A stretch of DNA of 64,000 bases from NCBI GenBank assembly GCA_013388685.1, contig JACAET010000028.1, positions 108,639 to 172,638 of the forward strand, read 5' to 3'. The translations under genes were made by a program, and so were the position numbers. Positions 45,762 through 55,289 of this stretch are shown here, in pieces. The notes under the pieces were generated by a model. The model saw only the letters and a program-made list of their open reading frames with translations, had not been told where the DNA came from and did not search any database. The DNA comes from Chloroflexota bacterium (GTDB taxonomy: Bacteria; Chloroflexota; Anaerolineae; Anaerolineales; Villigracilaceae). The first letter of the stretch is position 1. Every line of letters starts with the position of its first letter.

Positions 45762-46595
45762 ATGCGAAGCATTACGACACTGGATGAGCTGCGCGCCGCC
45801 CGCCTCTCGCTCGACGGGACGGTTGGATTCGTCCCAACCATGGGTTTCCTGCACGAAGGGCATCTCTCCCTTATTCGCCGGGCAAAAGAGGAATGCACTC
45901 ACGTTGTCGTCTCCATCTTCGTCAACCCAACCCAGTTCGGACCCCAAGAGGATCTGTTCAGGTATCCACGCGATATTGAACGCGACTTAAAACTGATCGC
46001 TCCCCTCGGCGTGGATCTGGTCTGGATGCCCACCACGGAGATCATGTATCCGCAGGGGTATCAAACCTGGGTGGAGGTTGAAGCGATGACGCGTCCACTG
46101 GAAGGCGCCGTGAGACCCGGTCACTTTCGCGGCGTGACCACAGTCGTCACCAAATTGTTCAACGCCGTTCAGCCGCACAAATCGTATTTTGGGCAAAAGG
46201 ATGCACAGCAGGCGGCAGTCATCCGTCAAATGGTAAAAGACTTGAATTTTCCCATCGAGATCGTGGTCTGTCCCACCATGCGGGAACCGGATGGTCTGGC
46301 AATGTCCAGCCGTAATGTCTATCTCGATCCCGAACAACGCAAAGCCGCGACGATTCTGTTTCGGTCCCTGAGCGCGGCAAAGGAACTTTACGAGACGGGA
46401 GAGAGGAATGCCGAAACACTGAGGAAAAGAATGAAAGAAATTCTGGCAAGCGAGCCCCTGGCCCAGGTGCAGTATGTGTCCTGCGCTGACTATGACTCAT
46501 TGGAAGAATTGACCGAAATCAAAAGCAAAACCCTGCTTTCGATGGCGGTTTTCATCGGCGGGACAAGACTTATTGACAATTTTGTATTGGAGTAG
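45762..46595 (+). CDS. panC: Pantothenate synthetase
   Basis: A 277-residue enzyme joining pantoate and beta-alanine, the last step of pantothenate (CoA precursor) synthesis. The HIGH-type motif PTMGFLHEGHLSLIRRA, VSIFVNPTQFGP, HFRGVTTVVTKLFN, FGQKDAQQ and the KMSKS-like LAMSSRNVYL are present. No panB or panD is in the window. Confidence 0.96.
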   Translation: MRSITTLDELRAARLSLDGTVGFVPTMGFLHEGHLSLIRRAKEECTHVVVSIFVNPTQFGPQEDLFRYPRDIERDLKLIAPLGVDLVWMPTTEIMYPQGYQTWVEVEAMTRPLEGAVRPGHFRGVTTVVTKLFNAVQPHKSYFGQKDAQQAAVIRQMVKDLNFPIEIVVCPTMREPDGLAMSSRNVYLDPEQRKAATILFRSLSAAKELYETGERNAETLRKRMKEILASEPLAQVQYVSCADYDSLEELTEIKSKTLLSMAVFIGGTRLIDNFVLE

Positions 46596-46614
46596 GCGGC
46601 GTTCCGCCCGCACG

Positions 46615-47685
46615 TCATTCCTCTGCCAGCGGGTTGAATCCGCGCCCCAGCACTTCTTGCGCGGGGGAGACGATGACGAACGCCTGGGGGTCTTCTTTTG
46701 CCACTGCCGCTTTGAGGTTATGCACTTCGGTGACAGTTAACGCGCACATCAGAATGAAACGGTCGGCGCCGGTGTACATGCCTTTGCCTGAAACGGCGGT
46801 CACACCGCGTCCCAGGTCGTTCAGGATGCGTTGGGCGACGGCTTCGGCTTTGGTGGTGATGATGTGCGCCAGCAGTTGTTTGCGGTGGTGGCGCGGCGCA
46901 AGCCAGGCGCGCAAGCCTTTCGGTTTTGCCGAGCCAGCCAAAGGGATGGAGGCAGTTTCCTCACCAAAGCGCGGTAACACTTCGCCTGTTGCCTGAGTCA
47001 TGCCAATTGTTCCAATGGCAACCAGAAAGAGAAAACTGTAGTAGATGGCGCCGAGCGTGAGCATCAAGTGACCGGGGATGGGTCCCACACTTCCGCGCTG
47101 GATGAATTCTGCCAGGCTGACGGCAGGCTGTGGAAAGAGGTAACTTTTTGCCAGCCAGGAAGCGCCCAGGATGCCGTAAATCCACAAGTAGTTGCGCCGC
47201 AGCCGCCTGCCGAATGCCTCCCACATCGAGATGGGGAATTTGGGCATGAGCAGGTTTTCTGCCAGGCTTTCTGCCCATTCTGGTGAGGGGTGAAACGGCG
47301 GCACGAGCATGGCGGCGTAGAAATCGGTTTCCATGAGGCGGATGCGATAACTCCATAGCTCGTAGTAACGATACCGCCTTGCTTCCATGTAGAGAAACCA
47401 GGTAATCAGCAGCGTGTTGAGGATGATCACGCCGTGATGCACAGTTGGCTGGCTGAAGGCAATGGACAGGGCTGCGCCTGTGGAAACCACCGCCCAATTG
47501 GTGGTTGTATCTAATCGCTGCCGCCAGACGTTGGCGCGCTGAATTTCAGCGCGGAAAAAATGCACCATCGCCGTGACGAACTCGCTGGTTTTGAGGTGAT
47601 AGCCGCGATACGTCCAGACCGGTTCTTCAGGTTCCTGCCCGGCAGATGCAGTTCCTTTGGGCTTCGATTTTTTTTCTGCAGCCAT
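46615..47685 (-). CDS. DUF2270 membrane protein
   Basis: A 356-residue protein of the DUF2270 family: HFFRAEIQRANVWRQRLDTT, then helices in WAVVSTGAALSIAFS, GVIILNTLLITWFLYMEARRYRYYELW and a later pair around 170-250. The C-terminal part (AHIITTKAEAVAQRILNDLG to ALTVTEVHNLKAAV) looks like a soluble domain resembling a DUF2179-type fold, a possible ligand-binding addition. Function of the family is unknown. It is four bases from the SLC13 transporter and probably cotranscribed. Confidence 0.82.
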   Translation of the reverse strand: MAAEKKSKPKGTASAGQEPEEPVWTYRGYHLKTSEFVTAMVHFFRAEIQRANVWRQRLDTTTNWAVVSTGAALSIAFSQPTVHHGVIILNTLLITWFLYMEARRYRYYELWSYRIRLMETDFYAAMLVPPFHPSPEWAESLAENLLMPKFPISMWEAFGRRLRRNYLWIYGILGASWLAKSYLFPQPAVSLAEFIQRGSVGPIPGHLMLTLGAIYYSFLFLVAIGTIGMTQATGEVLPRFGEETASIPLAGSAKPKGLRAWLAPRHHRKQLLAHIITTKAEAVAQRILNDLGRGVTAVSGKGMYTGADRFILMCALTVTEVHNLKAAVAKEDPQAFVIVSPAQEVLGRGFNPLAEE

Positions 47686-47689
47686 TGTT

Positions 47690-49489
47690 TTATCCTATCG
47701 GTTTGATGAACGGCAGAAGTGCCATTAAAACCACAACGAGTAAAATCGTGAGCGGGATGCCGACGCGCGCATAGTCCTTGAAGGTGTATCCGCCCGCGCC
47801 CATCACCATGACGTTGACAGAATGTCCAAGCGGCGACATGAACGCCATCGAAGAAGCCACAGCCACAGCCAGGGCTACGCTTCTCGGCTCCATCCCGACC
47901 TGCTGGGCGGTGGCAATCGCAATCGGCGCGATGACCGTTACCGCTGCCGCGCCATTGATAATTTGAGTCAGCGCAACGGTGAGCAGGACAAACCCCGCCA
48001 GCAGCGCCAGATGCCCTGAATTTTTAAACGCGGCGACGATGCCCTCTGCAAACATAAGCGACGCTCCGGTTTTGTTCAGTGCCACGCCCACCGGCAGCAT
48101 CCCCGCCACGAGGAACAGACTTCGCCAGTCAACGGCGCGGTATGCCTGATCCATGCTCATCATGCCAATCAACACCATGACCACCGCGCCGCTGAGCATA
48201 ATTTCGGCGATCAAAGATGGGAAGATGACAGCCAACCCCAGTGTCAAAAGCATAACCAAGCCGGTGATCCAGCCCCGCAGCGACACCCGCCCTGACGGGA
48301 CGGATTCAGCCAGAAGTATCAAGCCAGGTTCCGTCTGCAACAGGCTCAGGCTTTTTTCGGTCCCTTGCAGAAGAAGCCCGTCGCCGAACTCCAGCGGCAA
48401 GTCTGCCAGCCGCGTGCGGATGGAACGTCCACGCCGCCAGATTGCCAGTACCTTTGCGCCGAATTTTTGCTCGAAGCGAATCTCGCGCAGCGTCTGCGAA
48501 GCCAGATGCGAACGCGGCGCAACGGCGGCTTCGATCAGTTTCACATTGGGCGTGGCAAGATAATCCTGCTGCCATTCGCCGGCGGGTAAAATTTCCAGCA
48601 TATCCTTCAACGCCTCTGGCAGACTGTCTTCAGGGCGTGCCACAATCAACAAGACATCGCCGCCTCTGAGCACGGTTTGCGCTTCGATAGGCAGGGTGGA
48701 ACGTCCGCGCTGAATGGCAATGACATTGAGATTATGCTTCTCGCGTAGTCCGCTTGTTGCCAGCGTTACACCATCCAGGCTGCCGCCCCTGCACACTGCT
48801 GCCCGTACAAGCCGCTCCGAAAGCTGGTAGGTATTCAGCAAATCAGCGGATTCCGGGCTCTCTTCATGTCGTTCGGCTGGAGATTGTGCCGGCAGCAGTT
48901 TCTGCCCCCAGAACACCATGTACAACATACCCGCAAGCGTCAAAGGGAGACCGATAGGCACAAACTCGGTCAATGTAAACCCGGGCAAATTCACATCTCG
49001 CAGCAAACCGCTGACCACAATGTTGGTTGTCGTCAGCAAAGTTGCCATCCCACCGAGGATTGTCCCAAACGCCAACGGCATCAACAATTTTGACGAAGAC
49101 ACCTTCGAGCGCCGCGCCATTCCTGAAATCGATGGAAAGAGTAAAGATGCTGCGGCAATATTGTTCATGAACAATGACAACATCCCTGCCGCCGCCATCA
49201 CTCCGAAGATCAACCGCCGTTCACCGGCGCCGAACACTCTGATGATGGCTCGCCCAATCCGCTCGGTCAAACCCGACCGGCGCAGTCCCTCTGCCAGGAT
49301 AAACGCCGCCATCATGATGATGACCGCTGAACGGCTGAACCCCGAAAAGGCTTCCTGCGGCGTCAGGATTCCGCTTAATCCCAACGCCAGCATTAGCATC
49401 AACGCAACAATGTCCGCCCGCAAAATATTCCCCAGGAGCAACAACACGGCAACGCCGAGGAACAACAGTGTTAGATCGAGTTGTGACAT
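47690..49489 (-). CDS. SLC13/DASS-type anion transporter with TrkA-C domains
   Basis: A 599-residue membrane protein with ten or more helices in two halves around two soluble TrkA-C (RCK_C) domains (about 215-385: GGSLDGVTLATSGLREKHNLNVIAI and SHLASQTLREIRFEQKFGAKVLAIWRRG). Membrane motifs include FMNNIAAASLLFP and the C-terminal NGAAAVTVIAPIAIA. Relatives carry dicarboxylates, sulfate or other anions with sodium. With a proposed sulfite/sulfate-producing locus next door, sulfate export is one possibility, but only by proximity. Confidence 0.87.
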   Translation of the reverse strand: MSQLDLTLLFLGVAVLLLLGNILRADIVALMLMLALGLSGILTPQEAFSGFSRSAVIIMMAAFILAEGLRRSGLTERIGRAIIRVFGAGERRLIFGVMAAAGMLSLFMNNIAAASLLFPSISGMARRSKVSSSKLLMPLAFGTILGGMATLLTTTNIVVSGLLRDVNLPGFTLTEFVPIGLPLTLAGMLYMVFWGQKLLPAQSPAERHEESPESADLLNTYQLSERLVRAAVCRGGSLDGVTLATSGLREKHNLNVIAIQRGRSTLPIEAQTVLRGGDVLLIVARPEDSLPEALKDMLEILPAGEWQQDYLATPNVKLIEAAVAPRSHLASQTLREIRFEQKFGAKVLAIWRRGRSIRTRLADLPLEFGDGLLLQGTEKSLSLLQTEPGLILLAESVPSGRVSLRGWITGLVMLLTLGLAVIFPSLIAEIMLSGAVVMVLIGMMSMDQAYRAVDWRSLFLVAGMLPVGVALNKTGASLMFAEGIVAAFKNSGHLALLAGFVLLTVALTQIINGAAAVTVIAPIAIATAQQVGMEPRSVALAVAVASSMAFMSPLGHSVNVMVMGAGGYTFKDYARVGIPLTILLVVVLMALLPFIKPIG

Positions 49490-49686
49490 TTACAAAAAAT
49501 TCGCTTTTCCTTTTTGGATTTAAATCCATCCTTCGACCTGTTCTGGAAGCCGCTTCGGGACTCGCCCAAGGCTGATTCTGTTTCGAAGGAATTTTCCTTC
49601 GCTTCCACACCGCGCGGGGATGAACCCCCGCGCTATTCCTGCGAAGTTCGTTCATGGTTTTAAATAATCGCGTAAATTGCGCAGGG
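49490..49686. other. Intergenic region with two palindromes
   Basis: No gene. Palindromes CGAAGGAA/TTCCTTCG (49584-49601) and GCGCGGGG with CCCCCGCGC (49612-49633) lie here; the latter is a common type of dispersed GC-rich repeat. Confidence 0.5.
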
Positions 49687-49731
49687 CGCGTTCTCTTGCG
49701 CGTCTGTTGGCGTTAGAGAACGCCAACTATG
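49687..49731 (-). repeat. REP-type double hairpin after the molybdoenzyme gene
   Basis: Two hairpins: GCGC/GCGC (49687-49702) and TTGGCGTT/AACGCCAA with loop AGAG (49708-49727). On the minus strand ATAG precedes the second hairpin, close to the GTAG lead of the REPs near the transposase. It begins about four bases past the stop codon of the molybdoenzyme. Confidence 0.7.
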
Positions 49732-52668
49732 CTATTTCGGCAATTTATACGCCTCTTTCGTCGGCTTGAGAGGGCGCGCCAGCCAGTAGGGTCGGCGCGT
49801 GCCATCGGGGCTGAATTTGTCCGCAGGGCGGGTCATCGCCAGCCATTCACGATAGACCTGCATGGACTTGTTCGTATCCACGAACAGGTCGCCCGCTTTT
49901 TCGCCCGCTTCGGCTTTGCTGACCTTGTACACTTTTTGCAGCCAGCAATGCACCCCGCTGACGGGGTCGGGGTGAACGCCGTGCGCGAGGTTCTGGTTCA
50001 CGCCCACGTTGCTCCACCAGATGCGGCTGGTATCGGGGTCGGAGGATTCCCAGGCTTTCGCGCCGTGAATGACGCGCATGAGGAAGCCGCCTTTGCCGTC
50101 TTCGTGCAGTTCCACGAGGTTGGACGAGCCTTTGTTCACGCCCGAGTCTTCGTTCAAACGCCAGCGTCCGAGATGGTGGCTGATGGCGATGATGCCAGGC
50201 TTGATTCCCTCCGTGACCCAAACGGAATCAACGAAGTAACCGATTTCCGTTTCCACTTTGGCGAGGTCGCCTGTGTCGAGTCCAAGGCGTTGCGCGTCTT
50301 CGGGATTCATCCAGATGGGATTCTTGTGCGAGATTTCATACAGCCATTTGGCGTTTGCGCTGCGCGTGTGAATGAGCGTGGGCAGGCGGAAGTTGGGCAG
50401 CAGAATCATCTCGCCTTTTTCGCGGTCAATGGTATCAGGGCTGACGTGGCTCTTCAGCGCCCAGGGGATGACATACTCTTTTTCTTTCCAGCCCCAGTCG
50501 TGGAGCGTTTGGCTGAAGAATTCGAGTTTTTTGCTGGGAGTGTCGAAGCCTGCTTTGACCTCATCGTCAATTTTTACGCCGACAACCTGACCATCTTTGA
50601 AAACGCGGTCGTGGTCATCTACTTGGTAATTAGAGATTGGAGATTGCGCTGAAGAATTACCAATCTCCAATTTGCCAATCTCCTTTTCAAACGGAACATA
50701 ATTCTCTTTCTTAACCTCAAAGACCCCATACTTGCGCATGTACTCCAGCGGAGTCAAGCCTTCTTTTGCGGCGGCTTCGGGCAGACCAGGCACGGAGTTC
50801 TCGAAAATCCATTGATAGTATTCGTCCACGGTAATGATCTCGCCAGGGCGGTATGGCGACTCGAACCATTGACGAATGCCAAGCGAGCCGTCGGGGTCCA
50901 TCTTTGCCGAGAGTTGAATCCAGAATTCGTTTTCTTCCCACACTTCGCCGGGGTTGGCTTGATAGGTGAAATCCACCTTCATGCCCGCGCGTTCCATCGC
51001 CACGCGGCGCACGGGCTGACGAAAGGCGATCCACTGACCCGCGTGCGTTTCCTGACTCATCAGGTCGTGACGTTCGGGTCCATGACCCGTGGGCAGGACA
51101 TAATCCGCGAACCACGCGGTCTCGTTCCATGTGGGCGTGAGCGCAACATAGCATTTGATTTTGGTTTCGTCTTTGAGCGCCTTGAGCCACATGAAGCCGT
51201 CGGGGTTGACCCACATCGGGTTATAGACGCGTGTGAAGTATACGTCAATGTCGCCGCGCCCTTCTTCGAGCATGTGCGGCAAAAGGATGGACATTTCATA
51301 ATGCGCGAGCGGATATTCGATGGGGTAGTGCAGTTCGTTCCATGTTTCGGGGCTGGGCGCGCCTTTGAACGGCTTTGGCACGAATTTGTTCCAGCCCGTC
51401 ATCGAAGTGCCGCCCTTGTTGCCGATACTGCCCGTCAACACATTGAGGAAGAACAGGCAGCGCGCCACCTGCCATCCGCCGAGGTTGCCCACGCTGGCAG
51501 AACGCCAGACGTGCGCGGCGAGTTTGCCGTCACAGTTGGCGACGAGGCGCGCGGTCTCTTGGATGCGCTCGATGGGCGCTTCGGATTCCTGCGCGGCGCG
51601 TTCGAAGGTGTATTCGGAATAAAGAGTCTTCAAAACTTTGTCGAATACTTCGAAGGTAATTGGTGATTGGTAATTGGTAATTATTTGGCGGGCAGAGTCC
51701 CATTCGGAAGAGGTGGAGGATTGAACGAATAGAAGGAATTCTTTCCAGTTCACCCACTTGCGGACGAAGTCTTTATCGTAGAGGTCGTTTTGGATGAGGT
51801 GATTGGCGATGGCAAGCAAGACGGTGTTCTCGCTGCCAGGGTAGGTGGGCAGCCAGACGTCGCTCATGGAGGCGGTGTTGGAGAGGCGCGGGTCGAAGGT
51901 GATGAGTTTCGCGCCATCGGTTTTGGCTTCGATGATGCGCTGGGCGTGCGGGTTGAAGTAATGTCCCGTTTCGAGATGACTTGAAATGAGAAGAATGACT
52001 CGCGCGTTGGCGTAATCGGGACTGGGACGATCCTGCCCTATCCAAAAGTTGTAGCCCGCGCGCGCAGACGAGGAGCAGATGTTGGTGTGGCTGTTGTGAC
52101 CGTCCATACCCCAGGTCTGCACGACGCGGTTGGTGTATCCGTCTTCGCCAGGGCGACCGACGTGATAGACGATTCCGTTCGGGCGGCGCAGTTTGCTCTC
52201 GCGCATTTTCTCGGCAATTTCGCTGAGGGCTTGTTCCCACGAGACGCGCTCCCATTTGCCTTCGCCGCGCTTGCCGACTCGCCTCAGCGGATACAAAATC
52301 CGTTCAGGATCATAGACCTGATTGTGGGTGGCGGGACCCTTGGCACAGTTGCGTCCGCGCGAGCCGGGGTGGACGGGGTTGCCTTCGAATTTGCGAATCT
52401 CGTAGGTGTCTTTGTCCACGTAGGCGAGAAGCCCGCACGCGGATTCACAGTTGAAGCACACGGTCGGCACAAGGGTGTACCGCCGCGCCACTTTGCGGGG
52501 CCATTCCTTGCCGTCCCATTCGACCCAGTCATCCCACACTTCGGGAGGCGGGTACTGGCTGATGCGCCCGTCGGGGTGGACGACTTCGGTCAGTTTAATG
52601 GGGGCGCGGTCGGAGGTCGAGAAGTGAGGCGGGGTGAGTCCTGCGGAGGTTTGAGGGATTTTGGTCAT
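49732..52668 (-). CDS. Cytoplasmic molybdopterin oxidoreductase, SoeA-like catalytic subunit
   Basis: A 978-residue DMSO-reductase-superfamily enzyme. An Fe-S cluster site is formed by Cys71, 74, 78 and 108 (CFNCESACG...RGRNCAKG). Cofactor-binding parts include GRPGEDGYTNRVVQTWGMDG, HTNICSSSARAG and the C-terminal SHHLGRWRLNEDSGVN. There is no Tat signal, so it works on the cytoplasmic side, as SoeA (sulfite oxidation to sulfate) does and unlike PsrA, PhsA or TtrA. The Fe-S/membrane partner is two genes upstream. Two repeat-derived segments (LEIGNSSAQSPISNYQ and ITNYQSPIT) are read in frame. Sulfite is the likely substrate from context, not proven. Confidence 0.85.
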   Translation of the reverse strand: MTKIPQTSAGLTPPHFSTSDRAPIKLTEVVHPDGRISQYPPPEVWDDWVEWDGKEWPRKVARRYTLVPTVCFNCESACGLLAYVDKDTYEIRKFEGNPVHPGSRGRNCAKGPATHNQVYDPERILYPLRRVGKRGEGKWERVSWEQALSEIAEKMRESKLRRPNGIVYHVGRPGEDGYTNRVVQTWGMDGHNSHTNICSSSARAGYNFWIGQDRPSPDYANARVILLISSHLETGHYFNPHAQRIIEAKTDGAKLITFDPRLSNTASMSDVWLPTYPGSENTVLLAIANHLIQNDLYDKDFVRKWVNWKEFLLFVQSSTSSEWDSARQIITNYQSPITFEVFDKVLKTLYSEYTFERAAQESEAPIERIQETARLVANCDGKLAAHVWRSASVGNLGGWQVARCLFFLNVLTGSIGNKGGTSMTGWNKFVPKPFKGAPSPETWNELHYPIEYPLAHYEMSILLPHMLEEGRGDIDVYFTRVYNPMWVNPDGFMWLKALKDETKIKCYVALTPTWNETAWFADYVLPTGHGPERHDLMSQETHAGQWIAFRQPVRRVAMERAGMKVDFTYQANPGEVWEENEFWIQLSAKMDPDGSLGIRQWFESPYRPGEIITVDEYYQWIFENSVPGLPEAAAKEGLTPLEYMRKYGVFEVKKENYVPFEKEIGKLEIGNSSAQSPISNYQVDDHDRVFKDGQVVGVKIDDEVKAGFDTPSKKLEFFSQTLHDWGWKEKEYVIPWALKSHVSPDTIDREKGEMILLPNFRLPTLIHTRSANAKWLYEISHKNPIWMNPEDAQRLGLDTGDLAKVETEIGYFVDSVWVTEGIKPGIIAISHHLGRWRLNEDSGVNKGSSNLVELHEDGKGGFLMRVIHGAKAWESSDPDTSRIWWSNVGVNQNLAHGVHPDPVSGVHCWLQKVYKVSKAEAGEKAGDLFVDTNKSMQVYREWLAMTRPADKFSPDGTRRPYWLARPLKPTKEAYKLPK

Positions 52669-52859
52669 AGGATGTCAGGTTCCATGTGTTAGGTTACGGG
52701 TTGCAAGTTACAAATTACGGGATTGATGTTGAATACAAAAATCGGTATAATGTAACCATAAAAGTCGAAAGACTTTCCTGCCTCGCGAAAAGTCGCCTAC
52801 TGTGGCGACCTGCCCCCATCTATAATGTGATGGTCGGGATAGCGAGGCGGGTTGGGTTT

Positions 52860-53482
52860 TTAAGAACCATAGATTATCAATTGTCTGATCTTTCCTTCAA
52901 TCAATTCAAATGCGCCTGTGTCGTTATGGGTATCACGCCGCCAGATTGCGCCTGCGATGAGATCGGCAATTTGTATCAGCGGCTCGCTCTTCGAGCGTCG
53001 AATCGAAATGCGGCGAAAACCATGCTTGATATTTTGAGCGCTTTCAAAATGCGTTTCAGTTCATTTTTTGTTTGGTTGGGGTATCCAAATTCATCCAGGA
53101 TCAATGTTCCGTCAAAGCGTTTTTCTTCGGGAATGCAGCGAATCAGTTCCGCCACAAAAAATAAATATCGTTCCAGTCCAGTCATGGCTCTAAAAGATTT
53201 TCCGAGAGTGGTTTTGTCCACAAGAATCGCCCAAGCTTCAAAATCCATCTGCGATAAAGATACGAAAATTTTTTGGCGCAGTTTTTCTGAATGAAGTTTA
53301 TGAAAGCCAAACTCATATCTCTCTGCCAGATTTAGTTCCTTTCGAGTTTTCTCCAGCATGGCGCGCAAATTGTCTGGAGATGAAGTGGCAATCATCGCAA
53401 TCACAAAATGCCTTGATGCGCCTTTTCCGAAATCAAAACTTGCGTCGCCAGATTCGTCGCCAGCAAAGGTAAATGTGAGCAT
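52860..53482 (-). pseudogene. DUF3800 protein gene with a frameshift
   Basis: The first frame (168 residues, stop at 52976) begins with the DUF3800 signature FAGDESGD. After about 52995 the family continues in another frame as SKSEPLIQIADLIAGAIWRR and ends at 52860, including the conserved C-terminal Asp-Leu-Ile-Ala-Gly. One missing base restores a full-length gene. It sits between the two subunit genes of the molybdoenzyme, 15 bp past the upstream stop. DUF3800 proteins resemble RNase H-fold nucleases and often occur on mobile or defence DNA. Confidence 0.75.
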
Positions 53483-53496
53483 TTGGCGATCCTTTG

Positions 53497-55212
53497 TTAC
53501 GAATTCGGAATATACTGCGGCGACATGATGAAGGCATATTCATAGAAGAACAGACCAACAACGGAACACGCAACAGCGACGGGGGCAAGGGGGCTGAACG
53601 CAAGAAGCAATGCCAATGGTACGACATGCCCCAGCGCGATGCCGCCCCACCAATAGTGATTGCGGAAGCGTCCGTTCGTCATTTCGCGGTAGCCCAGCAG
53701 CGCCACTTCGGAGGCGAAGGAGTTGAATCTGCCCGCGAAGGTCATCAGCAGGTTGAGGGCGATGCTGGCGGGGAAGAGGCGGAAAAGAAGGCTGCTCAAC
53801 GATTCGGGAAAAGGCACGAACAGGTTCAGGACGATGAACACGCCGCTTGCGACCATGGCGGATTGCGAAAGCAATTGAAACGGAAGCAGGTTGCTCTGCC
53901 ACATGTCTCGCCCTTCGGCTTGACCGAGCAGGAAGGCGGTGTAGATGACGGTGAACAACGCCAGCGGGAAGACGATCCACGCGGCAAACGTGCGGACGGC
54001 TGATACCGTTTCGAGGGGCAGTATCCCCGCCTGAGCCGCGCCCTCAAGCAGCCACCACAAGCCAGCAGCGGCAGTGAATCCAACCAGAATGAACGCGCCG
54101 CGCGCCACCCATGACTTCCACTGCGGACGGAGCAAAATATTCAAGAAACGTTTGGGCTGCGACAAGTCCTTGAGGAGCAGAATGACCGTGATGAGCATGA
54201 AGACCATCGCGGTGAAGCCTGCGGCGAGAAAGGCGGCGGAATCGAAGGTGAAGATGTTGAACATCGCGCCGAGACTCAAGAGCATGAAGAGTCCGCCTGC
54301 GATGTTTTTGGTGACAAGATACGCAGGTAATTCCCAATGCCAGTTGATCTTGTGTTGCGCGGTGTAGGCGGTTTGCACCATGTGTTCGGCGATGCGCCCG
54401 CCGATTTGGATGGGACCGTTGAGGGGGCGTCCCTGTTCGCGCGGGGTGCGGATGGGCGTGCCCGATTTGGATTTCTTCATCATATCCGCTGGTCTCGATA
54501 CGGCGGCGGCGGTCGAGTAAGACGAAGTCTGTATCGAGACCCCGCCGCCTACTCGACCAGCGTTAGATAACACGGGCAGCGCATACGCGGCGACATTCTG
54601 CTCGGTGACTTTGTCCGCCCACAGGTACGAATCATGCGCGGGCGCGGCGGTGGGATGCAGCGACCAGTCGTTTCCGTTGATGTAGAAGAGTTTGGGGGCG
54701 GTTCCCTGCTCGGGCTTGCGAACGGTCACTTGCGCAGTGGACAACTTTCGGCTGATTTCCGAAGCGGGGTCGTTCAAGTCACCAGCGAGAATGGCGTGTT
54801 CGGGGCAGACGACGACGCAGGCGGGTTCGAGTCCCACATCCAAACGATGCGCGCAGAAGTGGCATTTTGCGGCGGTGTTCGTTTCAGGGTCGAGATAGAT
54901 CGAGTCGTAGGGGCAGGCTTGCATACAGGATTTACACCCGATACAGATGGACGGATCGAACTCGACGATGCCGTCATCGCGCTGATACATTGCCGTGACG
55001 GGACAGATGCGCACGCAGGGCGGGTTGGCGCAATGGTTGCAGCGCGTCACCTGGAAGCGGCGGCGCACGTCAGGGTACGCGCCCGTTTCGACATACTTGA
55101 CCCATGTGCGGTACACGCCCAGCGGAACCTGATTTTCGGATTTACATGCCGTACTGCACGCATGACAGCCGATGCATTTACTTTGGTCTACCAAGAATCC
55201 ATAATTCTTCAT
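53497..55212 (-). CDS. Fused four-cluster ferredoxin and DmsC-type membrane subunit (SoeB-SoeC-like)
   Basis: Residues 1-190 form a DmsB-type ferredoxin with four cysteine groups: CIGCHACSTAC, CNHCANPPCVRICP, CIGCKSCMQACP and CHFCAHR...CVVVCP. Residues about 290-570 contain eight membrane helices of the DmsC type, which pass electrons to quinone. In most species these are separate proteins; here one reading frame carries both. The linker (about 215-245, SIQTSSYSTAAAVSRPAD) is encoded by a GGTCTCGATAC...CTACTCGACC repeat. No Tat signal. The start is uncertain (ATG 55212 or GTG 55227) because the region upstream is a repeat. Confidence 0.87.
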   Translation of the reverse strand: MKNYGFLVDQSKCIGCHACSTACKSENQVPLGVYRTWVKYVETGAYPDVRRRFQVTRCNHCANPPCVRICPVTAMYQRDDGIVEFDPSICIGCKSCMQACPYDSIYLDPETNTAAKCHFCAHRLDVGLEPACVVVCPEHAILAGDLNDPASEISRKLSTAQVTVRKPEQGTAPKLFYINGNDWSLHPTAAPAHDSYLWADKVTEQNVAAYALPVLSNAGRVGGGVSIQTSSYSTAAAVSRPADMMKKSKSGTPIRTPREQGRPLNGPIQIGGRIAEHMVQTAYTAQHKINWHWELPAYLVTKNIAGGLFMLLSLGAMFNIFTFDSAAFLAAGFTAMVFMLITVILLLKDLSQPKRFLNILLRPQWKSWVARGAFILVGFTAAAGLWWLLEGAAQAGILPLETVSAVRTFAAWIVFPLALFTVIYTAFLLGQAEGRDMWQSNLLPFQLLSQSAMVASGVFIVLNLFVPFPESLSSLLFRLFPASIALNLLMTFAGRFNSFASEVALLGYREMTNGRFRNHYWWGGIALGHVVPLALLLAFSPLAPVAVACSVVGLFFYEYAFIMSPQYIPNS

Positions 55213-55216
55213 AAGG

Positions 55217-55281
55217 GTTTTCACCACGGAGACACTGAGTCACGGAGAGTATACAAACTCTGTGTCTCCGTGTCTCAGTGG
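55217..55281. repeat. Inverted CACGGAGACACTGAG repeat between genes
   Basis: The arms CCACGGAGACACTGAGTCAC and GTGTCTCCGTGTCTCAGTGG flank a short A/T stretch. The left arm covers the ribosome-site region of the fused Fe-S gene. Same general type as the repeats at 62317-62349 and 62437-62468. Confidence 0.7.
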
Positions 55282-55289
55282 TAAGTTTG

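Noticed and set aside
49732..52668. Polysulfide, thiosulfate or tetrathionate reductase as the molybdoenzyme
   Set aside because: These carry Tat signals and face outward; this protein has none. Not fully excluded without a tree.
52686..53294. A 202-codon plus-strand frame in the gap upstream of the molybdoenzyme
   Set aside because: It is antisense to the frameshifted DUF3800 gene, whose family motifs are clear on the minus strand.
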